DNA of 62,758 nt from GCA-016432345 sp964544105 (GCA_964544105.1 CAZIZQ010000001.1:1-62758), one strand, 5' to 3'; shown: positions 17,801-26,847, counted from the stretch's first letter. The notes: generated by a model from the letters alone, not told the origin. Made by a program: numbers and translations.

Positions 17801-18130
17801 CAAAGTAAATCATTAAAAGCATCGTACCTACTTGATAGAATGCAAACAGAGCGTGCATTGCTTGCATCAGAATTACTTGGTGTTCCAGAAGTAGAAAGGG
17901 AACGCACAGTTCGCGCAGTGCTTGGTATGATTAATTACCAAAAACTTATCGAAAAAGGAGAGAAAATACGAAGCGAGGATTTGGTAAGAGAATATAGCGA
18001 TTTTTTTGAAGGATTAAGCAAAGAACAAATTGCATTGCTTTTGCAACTGTTTGATACGCCAAATGTATTCCAATCTGGTACACAATATAAAAGAGCAAGG
18101 CAAATGAGAAGATTTGCAGATAATATTTAA
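14882..18130 (+). CDS. Large protein with GHKL-ATPase-like N-terminus and transglutaminase-like C-terminus
   Basis: A 1082-aa protein I cannot match to a named family. Residues ~40-170 have features of a GHKL/Bergerat ATP site: an N-box-like FWYELFQGAVDYN (E45, D52) and a glycine-rich lid GHGGGEGTLGQHGRGL (111-126). Residues ~640-680 form a charged coiled coil (LEQKRREIEKMKEDF). Residues ~900-965 form a transglutaminase/protease-like core: C908 in EGNCQEAA, H946 in DGHAMIQAYI and E961 in WVTIEPQWG, where an Asp is usual. No signal peptide or TM helix is seen, so it is probably cytoplasmic. It has its own promoter-like -10 and is followed closely by a small helical protein. Function unknown. 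Confidence 0.7.
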   Translation: MTAPKELGGFGNEVKRVPSSLIASTSEVVQMLDAIRAGDGTFWYELFQGAVDYNKASAGKPSIECVLSDGRTQQLPEFLNVNPEATVRQVLVKNHIRSGEGLSPGNIRVLGHGGGEGTLGQHGRGLTISATASLVGNHCKDISFLSVAGGKPWRGRGEMAVVDGEEDPCFTLEYTQQGIVPTDQTVITVERPSVELMRSLRAMPRDFLLANAQYQHSEIAGDQYEYKIPNVFTMYAQRDDTVSVDPQASFFSNEEIRTFGLPDIPRDKLTQLPRVEILDDSLICKNPSDVTSNVFVDGLRLQNSYYNYAMPWSFYGFGNASNYFVKRSHDSRYVEGNPQFLIGKVLAKCNSSDVFLRILRKNINGQETVEGTIRKETFDHILPSAEDAICAAWDLLVVESGYKPEEVYVTSSRVMQQRAEAEGFSTILLGEGAYREVLRKKGKIRSAEEALGVKKASQSIGETVHVRMRTSEEHEESLLEKAVHLLALFKGRMHIDHISGKASIDLGEEAAAGFQGSVNDLPYFVGAFAREVAVLARRAGRVDVVVGDGQAGTQFEFDVSDISGGLAKVETKKGEVIARKKGLDIAIFSRGKTEDALSRFLVRLEDEVGVLIGEDGYIDLEKYQGSAASKLALMNMQLEQKRREIEKMKEDFASEERQIAIRRDQIRQGARAKIALPMSLSPNTSDMQFGSRTIQDRSWQHQEEVQEMRNEFPDLIITPRQSGKTGQLITAISSSYSVGTELEYYELSPLPFEQRRYADKAITLKRVIASGKRPFFSIVGHRPVGYFHPEGQEVSFFKLPGKNIWAASSDKQIAPGLEVYFEATDEVDISTPSQIEQEQLVNVSMLDFSWRNIISSVLRNKVLTEREKADIILGHWHKEFVYNPTKPPEFKNGDDVFLETIRGAEGNCQEAARGPLALLRAVGIPTRYLFAQLPQDGRLLLEEDGHAMIQAYIDKEWVTIEPQWGIYGYLDGKQSKSLKASYLLDRMQTERALLASELLGVPEVERERTVRAVLGMINYQKLIEKGEKIRSEDLVREYSDFFEGLSKEQIALLLQLFDTPNVFQSGTQYKRARQMRRFADNI

Positions 18131-18139
18131 TAAGTGCTT

Positions 18140-18598
18140 ATGCAAAAATTTAATTTTTTTAGTTGTCTAGGATTAGATGATCTTTCATCTCTAGAGAAGG
18201 AGAGATTACAAAAAGAAATAGAGGATGTAATCTGGGGAAAATTTATCTTAATAGGGACTGTTAAGTTACTTTCATTTGAAGAACGAAAGCTGCTTTCTAA
18301 TTTAGTAGAACAAAAGGCACAAAAAGATACAATACAACATTTTTTGAATAGTAAGGTAAATAATTTCTCTCAAGAGTATGCAGCTTTTGCTCAAAAGGTT
18401 GAAGTTGAAATAATTAATGATCATATTGCTAATTTAATTACAGAGACGATACAAGTAATATCTTTGATAAAAGATAATAAAAAAAAGGAAAAATTAGAAG
18501 AAAAACTTAAACGGTATAAAAAGGCATTGGAATATTGTAGAGGATATGAATGGAAAAAGGTTGATAAAGAATTAAAGCAAGGAGAATTAAAAAGGTGA
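18140..18598 (+). CDS. Small helical protein, unknown
   Basis: About 152 residues, mostly alpha-helical and charged, starting MQKFNFFSCLGLDDLSSLEKERLQKEI. That opening resembles short CPR proteins with an LGLDDLS-E-E-K motif (DUF5663-like), a tentative match. The C-terminal half is a Lys-rich coiled coil. A GTG at 18134 is an alternative start. It follows the GHKL-transglutaminase gene by about 9 bases and is probably cotranscribed, which makes it a candidate partner. Confidence 0.65.
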   Translation: MQKFNFFSCLGLDDLSSLEKERLQKEIEDVIWGKFILIGTVKLLSFEERKLLSNLVEQKAQKDTIQHFLNSKVNNFSQEYAAFAQKVEVEIINDHIANLITETIQVISLIKDNKKKEKLEEKLKRYKKALEYCRGYEWKKVDKELKQGELKR

Positions 18599-18624
18599 AA
18601 TTAAAGGTATTTTACTATAGGTTA

Positions 18625-18653
18625 TTGACAGCTTAGAGATTCGTATGTTATAC
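18625..18653 (+). promoter_or_regulatory. rpoBC promoter
   Basis: Perfect TTGACA (18625-18630), 17-base spacer, TTATAC (18648-18653). Transcription would start near 18660, giving an ~89-base leader before rpoB. Confidence 0.7.
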
Positions 18654-18682
18654 ACATAAAGCTCTCATCAAGGAAACAAAAA

Positions 18683-18710
18683 GAGGGTAGCTTACCTGGC
18701 TACTTTTTTT
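18683..18710 (+). terminator. Terminator/attenuator hairpin in the rpoB leader
   Basis: GTAGC (18687-18691) pairs with GCTAC (18699-18703), followed by seven or more T. It lies between the promoter and rpoB, so it must be partly read through. GCTCTC (18661-18666) could pair with GAGGGT (18683-18688) and block the terminator stem, as in an attenuator. Confidence 0.65.
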
Positions 18711-18748
18711 GTGTTTTTATAGATTGGGTATATCTGCCAAAACTGCAA

Positions 18749-21700
18749 ATGCCAAAAAGCGACATACATAACAAAAAAAGACAAAATTGGGGAAGATCCT
18801 ACTCTCGTCTTCCGGTATTAGATCTTCTTGCTATGCAAAAAGAATCATACCAATGGTTTCAAGATGTTGCAATTGGCGAAATCCTTAAAGAAATTTCCCC
18901 AGTTGATGATTTTACAGAAAAAGCTTGGTCATTAAGTTTAGATGAATACCGTTTTGGTAAGCCGTCTACAACTCCGCAAGTTGCGTTAGCAAAAGGCACA
19001 ACATTTGATGTGCCTTTATATGTTAAGGCAACCTTAACTAACAAGAAAACCGAAAAAACCCAAACTCAAGAAGTTTTCCTTGGAGATATTCCTCAAATGA
19101 CAGAGCGGGCAACATTTATTGTTAATGGTATTGAAAGAGCTGTAGTTAATCAACTTGTTCGTTCACCGGGGGTATTTTTTACTGCTGTACCGGATGTAGT
19201 AACTGGTAAAACTTTGCATATGGCAGAAATACGCCCAACTCATGGGTCTTGGTTGGAATTTGTAACAACCAGACATGATACCATAACAGTCAAGATAGAC
19301 AGACGACGAAAGTTTTTAGTTTCTACATTTCTTCGAGCAATCGGCCTTTCCAGCAACGAACAAATCCAGGAAAAATTTAAAGCAGTAGAGGAATTAGACA
19401 AAAACGGATTTATCCGAAATACTCTTATGAAGGACGAAACAGCGAGCGAAACCGAAGGCTTAATTGAAATTTTTAGGAAAATGCACCCGGGAGAACCGGT
19501 TGTGTTGGAAAAAGTGCGGGAAAATTTTCGAGGACTCTTTTTTAACAATAGACGATACGATATTGGCAAAGTTGGTCGGTATAAAGTAAATAAGAAGCTT
19601 GGTGAAATTGCAGGTTTTGTTGGATCGCCGGAAACAGTATTAACAGTTAACGATATCATTGGTACAATTCAGTACCTTATTTCGCTTACCCAAGGAATAG
19701 GAAGTGTTGACGATATTGACAGTCTTGCAAATAGACGGGTCCGCCGGGTCGGCGAGTTGGTTGCCACAACTGCATTTCGTGTTGGTATGCTTCGACTCGA
19801 GCGCAGTATTAAAGAGAGAATGAGTCTTATCCAGCCGGAGATTCCTGTTGTTATCTCCAGTCTTATTAATGCACGTCCTATTATGGCTTCTATCAACGAA
19901 TTTTTCCGCACATCCCAGCTTTCCACAATCCTCGACCAGACAAATCCGCTTTCAGAAATAGATAATCTTAATCGTTTAACAGTTATGGGTACCGGCGGTA
20001 TTTCGAGAGAGCGTGCTTCATTCTCGATTCGAGATATTAATAGTTCTCAGTATAGTAGAATTTGTCCAATCAGATCTCCTGAAGGACCAAATATTGGTTT
20101 GGTTACTTATGTAGCTTCATATACTCGTGTTAATGAGTATGGGTTTCTTGAAGCACCGTATCGAAAAATCGAGAAGGAAAAACAAGGGAATAAAACAGTT
20201 ATTAAAGCAACAGATGAGATTGTTTATCTCGATGCCGAAGATGAGCGAAAGCACTATATTACTCATGCCATGGCAATATCTGAAGATAATATTATTGTTT
20301 CAAATCGGGTGCCAGCCCGTTTTAATGGGGAATTTTTAGAAGCAGATAAAGAAAAAATTGGTTATGTTGATATGACGCCACGTCAAGTTGTGGGAGCAGC
20401 CGCTTCTCTTATTCCTTTTGTGGCTCATGACGAAGCAAACAGAGCCTTAATGGGAACTCACATGCAATGCCAGGCAGTTCCACTTGTCCAGCCAGAAGCG
20501 CCAGTTGTTGGTACAGGGATGGAAAAAACAGTTTCCCAAGTGATGGGACGGGTAGTTTGTGCGCCATTTGATGGAAAAGTTATCTATGCAGATGGGACAA
20601 AATTGCAATTAGAAGGTCTTAAAGGTGAAAAAGCAGTATATGCAATCGATTCATTTAAGAGAACAGCCCAGGCAACTTCGTATACACAAAAAGCAGTGGT
20701 GTCAGCTGGAGAAAGAGTAAAGAAGGGTGATGTATTGATTGATGGGCCGGCTAGTGACAGCGGAGAGTTAGCGCTTGGGCAAAATTTACTTATTGCCTAT
20801 GCATCACTTGACGGTCTTGGCTACGAAGACGCAATTGTGATTTCCGATAGATTGGTAAAAGAAGATGTTCTTTCCTCTATTCACATTGAAAAATATGAAG
20901 CTTCGGTTGTTGAAACGAAGCTTGGCCCGGAAGAAACCACACAGGATATTCCTAATGTTTCGGAAGAAGATTTAGCAAATCTTGATGAAGATGGAATTGT
21001 GGTAGTGGGAAGCGAAGTCAGCCCAGGCGACATACTGGTTGGAAAGATTGCGCCAAAAGGCGAGACAGAACTAACAGCAGAAGAACGCCTGCTTCGGGCA
21101 ATTTTTGGAGAGCAGGCTCGGGAAGTACGAGACACCAGTCTTCGCATGCCACATGGTGAGAGGGGAACTATTATTAGTGTCCAAACTCTTGATCGAAAAC
21201 GGGGAGATGAGTTAGAGCCGGGAACAATTCGCAAGATTTTGGTTGAAGTTGCCCAATTTAGGCATGTGGTAGTTGGAGATAAGTTAGCCGGTCGACATGG
21301 TAACAAAGGGGTTATTTCAAAGATTTTGCCGACTTCCGATATGCCACATTTAGAAGATGGAACGGCAGTTGATATTGTTATTTCCCCAATTTCAGTGTTA
21401 GCTCGTATGAACCTTGGACAATTGTTGGAGGCTCATCTTGGTTGGGCAGCTCGAGCTTTGGGTGAAAAGGTTGCCACTCCGGTGTTTGAAAACATTAGCG
21501 AAGAAAAGATTGTAGAAATTCTTAAAAGAGCAGGATTGCCGATAAATGGAAAAACAACACTTTATGACGGTCGAACAGGAAAAGCCTACGAAAACCCGGT
21601 GGTAGTTGGTATCGAATATATTATGAAACTTATTCACATGGTTGAAGATAAGACTCATGCCCGGTCAACTGGTCCATACTCTTTAGTTACCCAGCAGCCC

Positions 21701-22084
21701 TTGGGTGGAAAAGCTCAAATGGGAGGCCAGAGACTTGGAGAAATGGAAGTTTGGGCACTAGAGGCACATCGAGCACGCTACATTTTACAGGAAATGTTAA
21801 CCATTAAATCTGATGATATCGTTGGTCGAGCCAAGGCATTTGAGGCAATTGTTAAAGGTATCGATATTCCAACACCAAAAGTGCCTGAGTCGTTTAAGGT
21901 ACTTATAAAAGAATTACAGGCATTGGCATTAAATGTTATACCGGTCGGCGCGTTAACTACACAAGTATTGCCAGTTGAGGGAGAAAAAGTGGAAACTGAA
22001 GCTAAAGAATTACAAGTTACGCTTGGAGGAGAAGAAGTGGTAGGAATAAATCCAAGCACAGGTATGCATGAGGAGAAAATATGA
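18749..22084 (+). CDS. rpoB: RNA polymerase beta subunit
   Basis: Catalytic beta subunit of RNA polymerase, 1111 aa. Typical blocks are SPGVFFTAVPD, the rifampicin region (LSTILDQTNPLSEIDNLNRLTVMGTGGISRERASF, read in parts), ICPIRSPEGPNIGLV, LGYEDAIVISDRLV, GDKLAGRHGNKGVISKI and MGGQRLGEMEVWALEA. In the rifampicin pocket the usual H of THKRRL is replaced (NLNRL). The genes rplKAJL, usually upstream, are absent; the gene has its own promoter and hairpin leader. It overlaps rpoC by 4 bases. Confidence 0.98.
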   Translation: MPKSDIHNKKRQNWGRSYSRLPVLDLLAMQKESYQWFQDVAIGEILKEISPVDDFTEKAWSLSLDEYRFGKPSTTPQVALAKGTTFDVPLYVKATLTNKKTEKTQTQEVFLGDIPQMTERATFIVNGIERAVVNQLVRSPGVFFTAVPDVVTGKTLHMAEIRPTHGSWLEFVTTRHDTITVKIDRRRKFLVSTFLRAIGLSSNEQIQEKFKAVEELDKNGFIRNTLMKDETASETEGLIEIFRKMHPGEPVVLEKVRENFRGLFFNNRRYDIGKVGRYKVNKKLGEIAGFVGSPETVLTVNDIIGTIQYLISLTQGIGSVDDIDSLANRRVRRVGELVATTAFRVGMLRLERSIKERMSLIQPEIPVVISSLINARPIMASINEFFRTSQLSTILDQTNPLSEIDNLNRLTVMGTGGISRERASFSIRDINSSQYSRICPIRSPEGPNIGLVTYVASYTRVNEYGFLEAPYRKIEKEKQGNKTVIKATDEIVYLDAEDERKHYITHAMAISEDNIIVSNRVPARFNGEFLEADKEKIGYVDMTPRQVVGAAASLIPFVAHDEANRALMGTHMQCQAVPLVQPEAPVVGTGMEKTVSQVMGRVVCAPFDGKVIYADGTKLQLEGLKGEKAVYAIDSFKRTAQATSYTQKAVVSAGERVKKGDVLIDGPASDSGELALGQNLLIAYASLDGLGYEDAIVISDRLVKEDVLSSIHIEKYEASVVETKLGPEETTQDIPNVSEEDLANLDEDGIVVVGSEVSPGDILVGKIAPKGETELTAEERLLRAIFGEQAREVRDTSLRMPHGERGTIISVQTLDRKRGDELEPGTIRKILVEVAQFRHVVVGDKLAGRHGNKGVISKILPTSDMPHLEDGTAVDIVISPISVLARMNLGQLLEAHLGWAARALGEKVATPVFENISEEKIVEILKRAGLPINGKTTLYDGRTGKAYENPVVVGIEYIMKLIHMVEDKTHARSTGPYSLVTQQPLGGKAQMGGQRLGEMEVWALEAHRARYILQEMLTIKSDDIVGRAKAFEAIVKGIDIPTPKVPESFKVLIKELQALALNVIPVGALTTQVLPVEGEKVETEAKELQVTLGGEEVVGINPSTGMHEEKI

Positions 22085-25000
22085 TAGAGAAAAGACCAAA
22101 AGATCAAACAATTATTGATTTTAAATCATTAAAGATTTTATTAGCAGATCATAAAGATATTACTTCATGGTCGTATGGTGAGGTAACCAAGCCCGAAACA
22201 ATTAACTATCGAACTCTCCGGCCGGAAAAGGACGGTTTGTTTGATGAGAGAATTTTTGGACCCACAAAAGACTGGGAATGTTATTGTGGAAAATACAAGA
22301 GAATCCGCTACAAGGGCATTATTTGTGATAAATGTGGTGTTGAAGTTACTCTCTCGAGAGTGAGACGCGAACGCATGGGACATATTACACTTGCATGCCC
22401 AGTTGGTCATGTATGGTTTTTCAAAGGGCCTTCTTCTCCTTTGGCATTGATATTGGATATCCCACAAAAAAGTCTTGAATCAGTTATTTACTATGCTTCG
22501 CATCTAGTTATTGCTATTGATGATAGGAAAAAGGAAGAGGCAATTAAGAAGTTTACAGAAACAATAGAAGAAAGACGGGAAAAGCTTAAAAAAGATATTG
22601 AGGTCGAGCAAAAGAATATGGAGCAGGACCTTGACGATAAGAAAAAAGAGGCCAAAGACCGAAAATCCACACAGGAACAAAAAGACCTTATTGTATCAGA
22701 AATAGAGCTTCTTAAGAGGCAAAAAGTGACAGCTTTAGAAAAACGATTCGAAGAAGAAAGCAGTAAATTAACCGAGCTTGCCGATGCGCTATTACGTCTT
22801 TTGAAGAGTCTTAAGGTTGGTAGTGTTATTTCTGAAGAAGAATACTTCAAGCTTATTGAATACGATATTTCAATTTTCTTCACCATGCAAACAGGTGCAG
22901 AAGGTTTACATGCTCTTTTAGACAAGCTTGATCTTTCGGCACTTATTGTAAACCTTCGGGAAGAAGCAGAAAAATCATCTGGCGCCCGGTATCTAAAGGT
23001 TATTAAGCGACTTCGTCTTATAGAGGCAATGAGAAAAGCAAGTATTTCGCCGTCCGCGATGATTATGATTGCCCTGCCTGTTATCCCGTCAGACCTTCGT
23101 CCGATGGTTCAGTTGGTGGGTGGTCGGTTTGCTACCTCTGATTTGAATGATTTGTACAGAAGAATTATTAACCGAAATTCAAGGTTGAAGCATCTAATGC
23201 AGCTTGGTGCGCCAGAGATAATTCTTCGAAACGAAAAACGAATGCTTCAGGAAGCAGTTGATTCACTCATTGATGCATCACAACGAAACCAGGTCGTGTC
23301 GGCTCCTCTTCGATCCCTTTCTGATATGTTGCGAGGAAAGCAAGGACGATTTAGACAGAATTTGTTGGGAAAACGTGTTGATTACTCTGGACGCTCTGTT
23401 ATTGTAGTTGGTCCACAGCTTAAGCTTACCCAATGTGGCTTACCAAAAGAAATGGCCTTGGAAATGTTTAAACCATTTGTGCTTAGAGAAGTAATAACTA
23501 GAGGTTTAGCGCCAAATATAAAATCAGCAAAGCGATTTATCGAAAAGCGCCCACCAGAGGTATTTGATATTTTGGAAGAAATTACTAAGAATCATCCGGT
23601 ACTACTTAACCGGGCACCTACACTGCACAAACTTGGTATCCAAGCATTCTATCCGGTATTAATTGAAGGAGCAGCAATTCAGCTTCATCCTTGTGTCTGT
23701 GCAGGTTACAATGCAGATTTTGACGGCGACCAGATGGCTGTTCATATTCCGCTTTCTCAAAAAGCACAAGAAGAAGCAGTACGATTGATGATGCCAAGTC
23801 ACAATTTATTAAAACCGGCAGATGGTAGTCCAATAACGCTGCCAAATAAAGAAATGGCGGTTGGCATTTTTTACCTTACCTCGGTAGACGAACAAGCACG
23901 AAAAGAAGTACTGCCGTCATTTGCCAGTATTAACGAGGCAATGTTGGCATACTCACTAGAAAAGGTAAAACTTCGTGAACCAGTAAATGTCAAAATCGAA
24001 GATAAGAGCGAACAAGTTATAGAGACAACTGTTGGAAGAATTATGTTTAACGAGCGTCTTCCAAAGAGTATGGATTATGTCAATGAAGCAGTAAAAGCAT
24101 CAGGAATCAATAAATTAATTAGAAAAGCTATTGGTAAATATACTTCAGAGGAAACAACAGAAATTATTGATGCTATTAAAAACCTTGGGTTTATTGCTTC
24201 AACACTATCCGGTATTTCTGTATCTGTATTTGATAACCATATGGTGCCGGAAAAAGATGCGCTTATTGAGGCATCAGAGAAGAAAATTACTGCTATTGAA
24301 GATGAATATCAAAAGGGGCTTATTACTATTGATGAGAAAAAGAGACTTTCAAACGATGTATGGTTAAAGACAACCGATCATATTGCAGATTTGACATGGA
24401 ATAATTTGAAATCGACCAACGTGATTAAAACCATTATCGATTCCGAAGGTGCTCGTGCAGGGAAAGAGCAGCTGAAGCAGCTTTCGGCAATGAGAGGGTT
24501 AATTCTTGATCCGCTTGGTAAAATCGTTGAATTGCCAATTAAATCTAATTTCCGTGAAGGTCTGTCTATTTTTGAATACGTTGCATCAGCCCGTGGTTCT
24601 AGAAAAGGTCTTACCGATTCAGCACTCAAAACAGCCAATGCAGGATACTTAACTAGACGGTTAGTTGATGTAGCTCACGATGTGATTATTAGTCAAGAAG
24701 ATTGTGGCGCTACAGAGGGAATTGTGGTAGCAGAAACAGACCGTCGTGTAGCGCCATTCACGAATAGAATTATTGGTAGGGTAACAGCGCAAAAAGTTGT
24801 TTCAAAGAAAACTAAAAAGACAATTCTTGAAGCAAACGAAGAAATTACCGAAGAAAAAGCAGCAAGTTTGGTTGAAAACGATGTTTTGGAAATTCAGGTG
24901 CGCTCTCCTTTATATTGCAAATTGTCTTATGGTATTTGTGCGCTTTGTTATGGTTGGGATTTTGCCACCCGAACAAAAGTACATCTTGGTGTTCCAGTAG

Positions 25001-25794
25001 GAGTTGTAGCAGCTCAATCAATCGGTGAGCCTGGTACACAGCTTACCATGCGTGTTCGTCATTTTGGTGGTGTTGTTATGTCTGATGTTACTCAAGGTTT
25101 GCCACGTGTCGAAGAGCTTTTCGAAATGCGAACACCCAAGAATTTCTCTCCAATTGCAGAAATTGGTGGAAAAGTTACGATCGAAACATCAGATGATGGT
25201 CATGTCATTCGTGTTCGCAATACACGAATGAAGCCGGTTGAGGAGCGTGAGTATTTCGTGCCCTTAGCAGCCAACCTGTTGGTTACCGATGAGGATGAAG
25301 TTGTATCTGGTACCCAGTTTGCTCAAGGATATTTAGATCCAAAAGAAGTATTAAAGGTAAAAGGACTTATTGCAGCTCAAAGGCACATTATTGAGGAAGC
25401 ACAAAAAGTATACGAGTCTCAAGGTATCACCATTAACGATAAACATTTCGAAGTTACACTTAGAAAGATGTCCGATAAAATTATTATCGAAACTGTTGGA
25501 GATACAGCCTTTGTCCCAGGTGACTTTGTTACAAAGACCAAGTTTGAAGAAGTAAATACCGAAATGATTGCCCAGGGTGGAGAGCCGGCAACAGGACGAC
25601 AAATGGTCTTGGGCGTTACCAAAGCATCGTTATTCTCCGACTCATGGCTTTCGGCAGCATCATTTCAAGAAACAACAAAAGTACTTACCGAAGCAGCACT
25701 TGAAGGACGAGAAGATTATCTTGTTGGACTTAAGGAGAATGTTATCATCGGTCGTCTTATCCCAGTTGAAGGCGCAGCGCCGGTTGAAGTATAA
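22081..25794 (+). CDS. rpoC: RNA polymerase beta' subunit
   Basis: Beta' subunit, 1237 aa, in an ATGA overlap with rpoB. Zinc-binding CYCGKYKRIRYKGIICDKCG near the N-terminus, a coiled-coil expansion (residues ~150-235, very Lys/Glu-rich), the metal-binding NADFDGDQMAVHIPLS, the bridge-helix/trigger-loop region and the second zinc site (CGATEG... CKLSYGICALCYGW). The stop at 25794 is followed at once by repeat copy 2. Confidence 0.98.
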   Translation: MIEKRPKDQTIIDFKSLKILLADHKDITSWSYGEVTKPETINYRTLRPEKDGLFDERIFGPTKDWECYCGKYKRIRYKGIICDKCGVEVTLSRVRRERMGHITLACPVGHVWFFKGPSSPLALILDIPQKSLESVIYYASHLVIAIDDRKKEEAIKKFTETIEERREKLKKDIEVEQKNMEQDLDDKKKEAKDRKSTQEQKDLIVSEIELLKRQKVTALEKRFEEESSKLTELADALLRLLKSLKVGSVISEEEYFKLIEYDISIFFTMQTGAEGLHALLDKLDLSALIVNLREEAEKSSGARYLKVIKRLRLIEAMRKASISPSAMIMIALPVIPSDLRPMVQLVGGRFATSDLNDLYRRIINRNSRLKHLMQLGAPEIILRNEKRMLQEAVDSLIDASQRNQVVSAPLRSLSDMLRGKQGRFRQNLLGKRVDYSGRSVIVVGPQLKLTQCGLPKEMALEMFKPFVLREVITRGLAPNIKSAKRFIEKRPPEVFDILEEITKNHPVLLNRAPTLHKLGIQAFYPVLIEGAAIQLHPCVCAGYNADFDGDQMAVHIPLSQKAQEEAVRLMMPSHNLLKPADGSPITLPNKEMAVGIFYLTSVDEQARKEVLPSFASINEAMLAYSLEKVKLREPVNVKIEDKSEQVIETTVGRIMFNERLPKSMDYVNEAVKASGINKLIRKAIGKYTSEETTEIIDAIKNLGFIASTLSGISVSVFDNHMVPEKDALIEASEKKITAIEDEYQKGLITIDEKKRLSNDVWLKTTDHIADLTWNNLKSTNVIKTIIDSEGARAGKEQLKQLSAMRGLILDPLGKIVELPIKSNFREGLSIFEYVASARGSRKGLTDSALKTANAGYLTRRLVDVAHDVIISQEDCGATEGIVVAETDRRVAPFTNRIIGRVTAQKVVSKKTKKTILEANEEITEEKAASLVENDVLEIQVRSPLYCKLSYGICALCYGWDFATRTKVHLGVPVGVVAAQSIGEPGTQLTMRVRHFGGVVMSDVTQGLPRVEELFEMRTPKNFSPIAEIGGKVTIETSDDGHVIRVRNTRMKPVEEREYFVPLAANLLVTDEDEVVSGTQFAQGYLDPKEVLKVKGLIAAQRHIIEEAQKVYESQGITINDKHFEVTLRKMSDKIIIETVGDTAFVPGDFVTKTKFEEVNTEMIAQGGEPATGRQMVLGVTKASLFSDSWLSAASFQETTKVLTEAALEGREDYLVGLKENVIIGRLIPVEGAAPVEV

Positions 25795-25798
25795 TATG

Positions 25799-25888
25799 CA
25801 AACTCAAAGCTCAAATGTCAAAGTTCAAAACTATAACTTAAAACTTAAAACTTTTAGTTTTGACTTTTGAGTTTTGCGTTTTGAGATT
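25799..25888. repeat. TCAAA/TTTGA inverted-repeat element, copy 2
   Basis: Fills the whole rpoC-rpsL gap. Left arm CAAACTCAAAGCTCAAATG and right arm of TTTTGAC/TTTTGAG units ending GAGATTTTATT directly before the rpsL ATG. Predicted to form a long hairpin in the mRNA. Confidence 0.8.
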
Positions 25889-25893
25889 TTATT

Positions 25894-26367
25894 ATGCCTA
25901 CATTAATGCAGCTTACAAAAAAAGGAAGAAAGAAAAAGGTAAAAAAGACACGTTCAACTGCTTTGCGGCGTTTGTACAATGCCAAAGAGCGAAAGTATAC
26001 TAACGAACTTTCACCGCAAAAACGAGGGGTAGTAACTTTGGTTAAGACCATGACGCCAAAAAAGCCAAATTCAGCTCTTAGAAAAGTGGCTCGTGTAAAA
26101 TTATCTAACAGAATGGAAGTTACAGCCTATATTCAGGGTGTTGGACATTCTCTATCCGAGCATGGTATTGTGGTTGTTAGAGGCGGACGTGTCAAAGATT
26201 TGCCAGGTGTAAAATACCATATTATCAGAGGTAAATACGATTTGTTAGGCGTTGACGGACGAAAGACATCCAGAAGTAAATATGGTACCAAGAAAGGTTT
26301 GGGTGGTGCGCCTGCTGCGCCGTCTGCGCAAGCAAAAGCGGCTCCAGCAGCGCCCGCAGCAGCATAG
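25894..26367 (+). CDS. rpsL: 30S ribosomal protein S12
   Basis: Decoding-centre protein. MPTLMQLTKKGRKKK start, TPKKPNSALRKVARVKLSN and GRVKDLPGVKYHIIRG are S12 signatures. At 157 aa it is longer than usual because of an Ala/Pro-rich C-terminal tail (GAPAAPSAQAKAAPAAPAAA). The start directly abuts repeat copy 2, with no Shine-Dalgarno sequence. Confidence 0.98.
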   Translation: MPTLMQLTKKGRKKKVKKTRSTALRRLYNAKERKYTNELSPQKRGVVTLVKTMTPKKPNSALRKVARVKLSNRMEVTAYIQGVGHSLSEHGIVVVRGGRVKDLPGVKYHIIRGKYDLLGVDGRKTSRSKYGTKKGLGGAPAAPSAQAKAAPAAPAAA

Positions 26368-26370
26368 TAT

Positions 26371-26844
26371 ATGAGACATAAAAAAACAGCAAAAAGAGAA
26401 ACATTGCCAGATCCGATATATAAAAATAAGCTTGTAACTAAGTTTATTAATCATGTCATGATTGCCGGTAAAAAGACAGTTGCCGAAAAAATGTTTTATG
26501 CTGCTTTTGTAGCAATCGAAGCAAAGGGCCAAAAACCGCTTGAGGTTTTTGAAAAAGCAATCCAGACTGTTGGGCCAAAAGTGGAAGTGCGGGCAAGACG
26601 AGTTGGTGGGGCAAATTACCAGGTTCCGGCAGAAGTACGGGGGGAGCGAAAAGTATCATTGGCAATCCGTTGGATTTTAGACGCGGCAAAAGCGCGGCCA
26701 AGTAAGGAATACCATAGTTTTGCCAACAAATTAGCAGCAGAACTGCTTGACGCAGTGCAAAACCAGGGAGCAGCCATTAAAAAAAGAGACACCGTTCATC
26801 GTATGGCAGATGCCAACAAAGCCTTCGCCCACTTTAGGTGGTAA
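26371..26844 (+). CDS. rpsG: 30S ribosomal protein S7
   Basis: Binds the 3' major domain of 16S rRNA and nucleates 30S head assembly. RHKKTAKRETLPDPIYKN, QVPAEVRGERKVSLAIRW and HRMADANKAFAHFRW are S7 signatures; 157 aa is normal. It starts 3 bases after rpsL (TAGTATATG). The str operon is interrupted here by a convergent cyclophilin gene ending 4 bases downstream. Confidence 0.98.
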   Translation: MRHKKTAKRETLPDPIYKNKLVTKFINHVMIAGKKTVAEKMFYAAFVAIEAKGQKPLEVFEKAIQTVGPKVEVRARRVGGANYQVPAEVRGERKVSLAIRWILDAAKARPSKEYHSFANKLAAELLDAVQNQGAAIKKRDTVHRMADANKAFAHFRW

Positions 26845-26847
26845 AAA

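Noticed and set aside
25797..25870. Coding gene starting at ATG 25796 after rpoC (MQTQSSNVKVQNY...)
   Set aside because: The reading is only translated repeat sequence and runs into rpsL in another frame.
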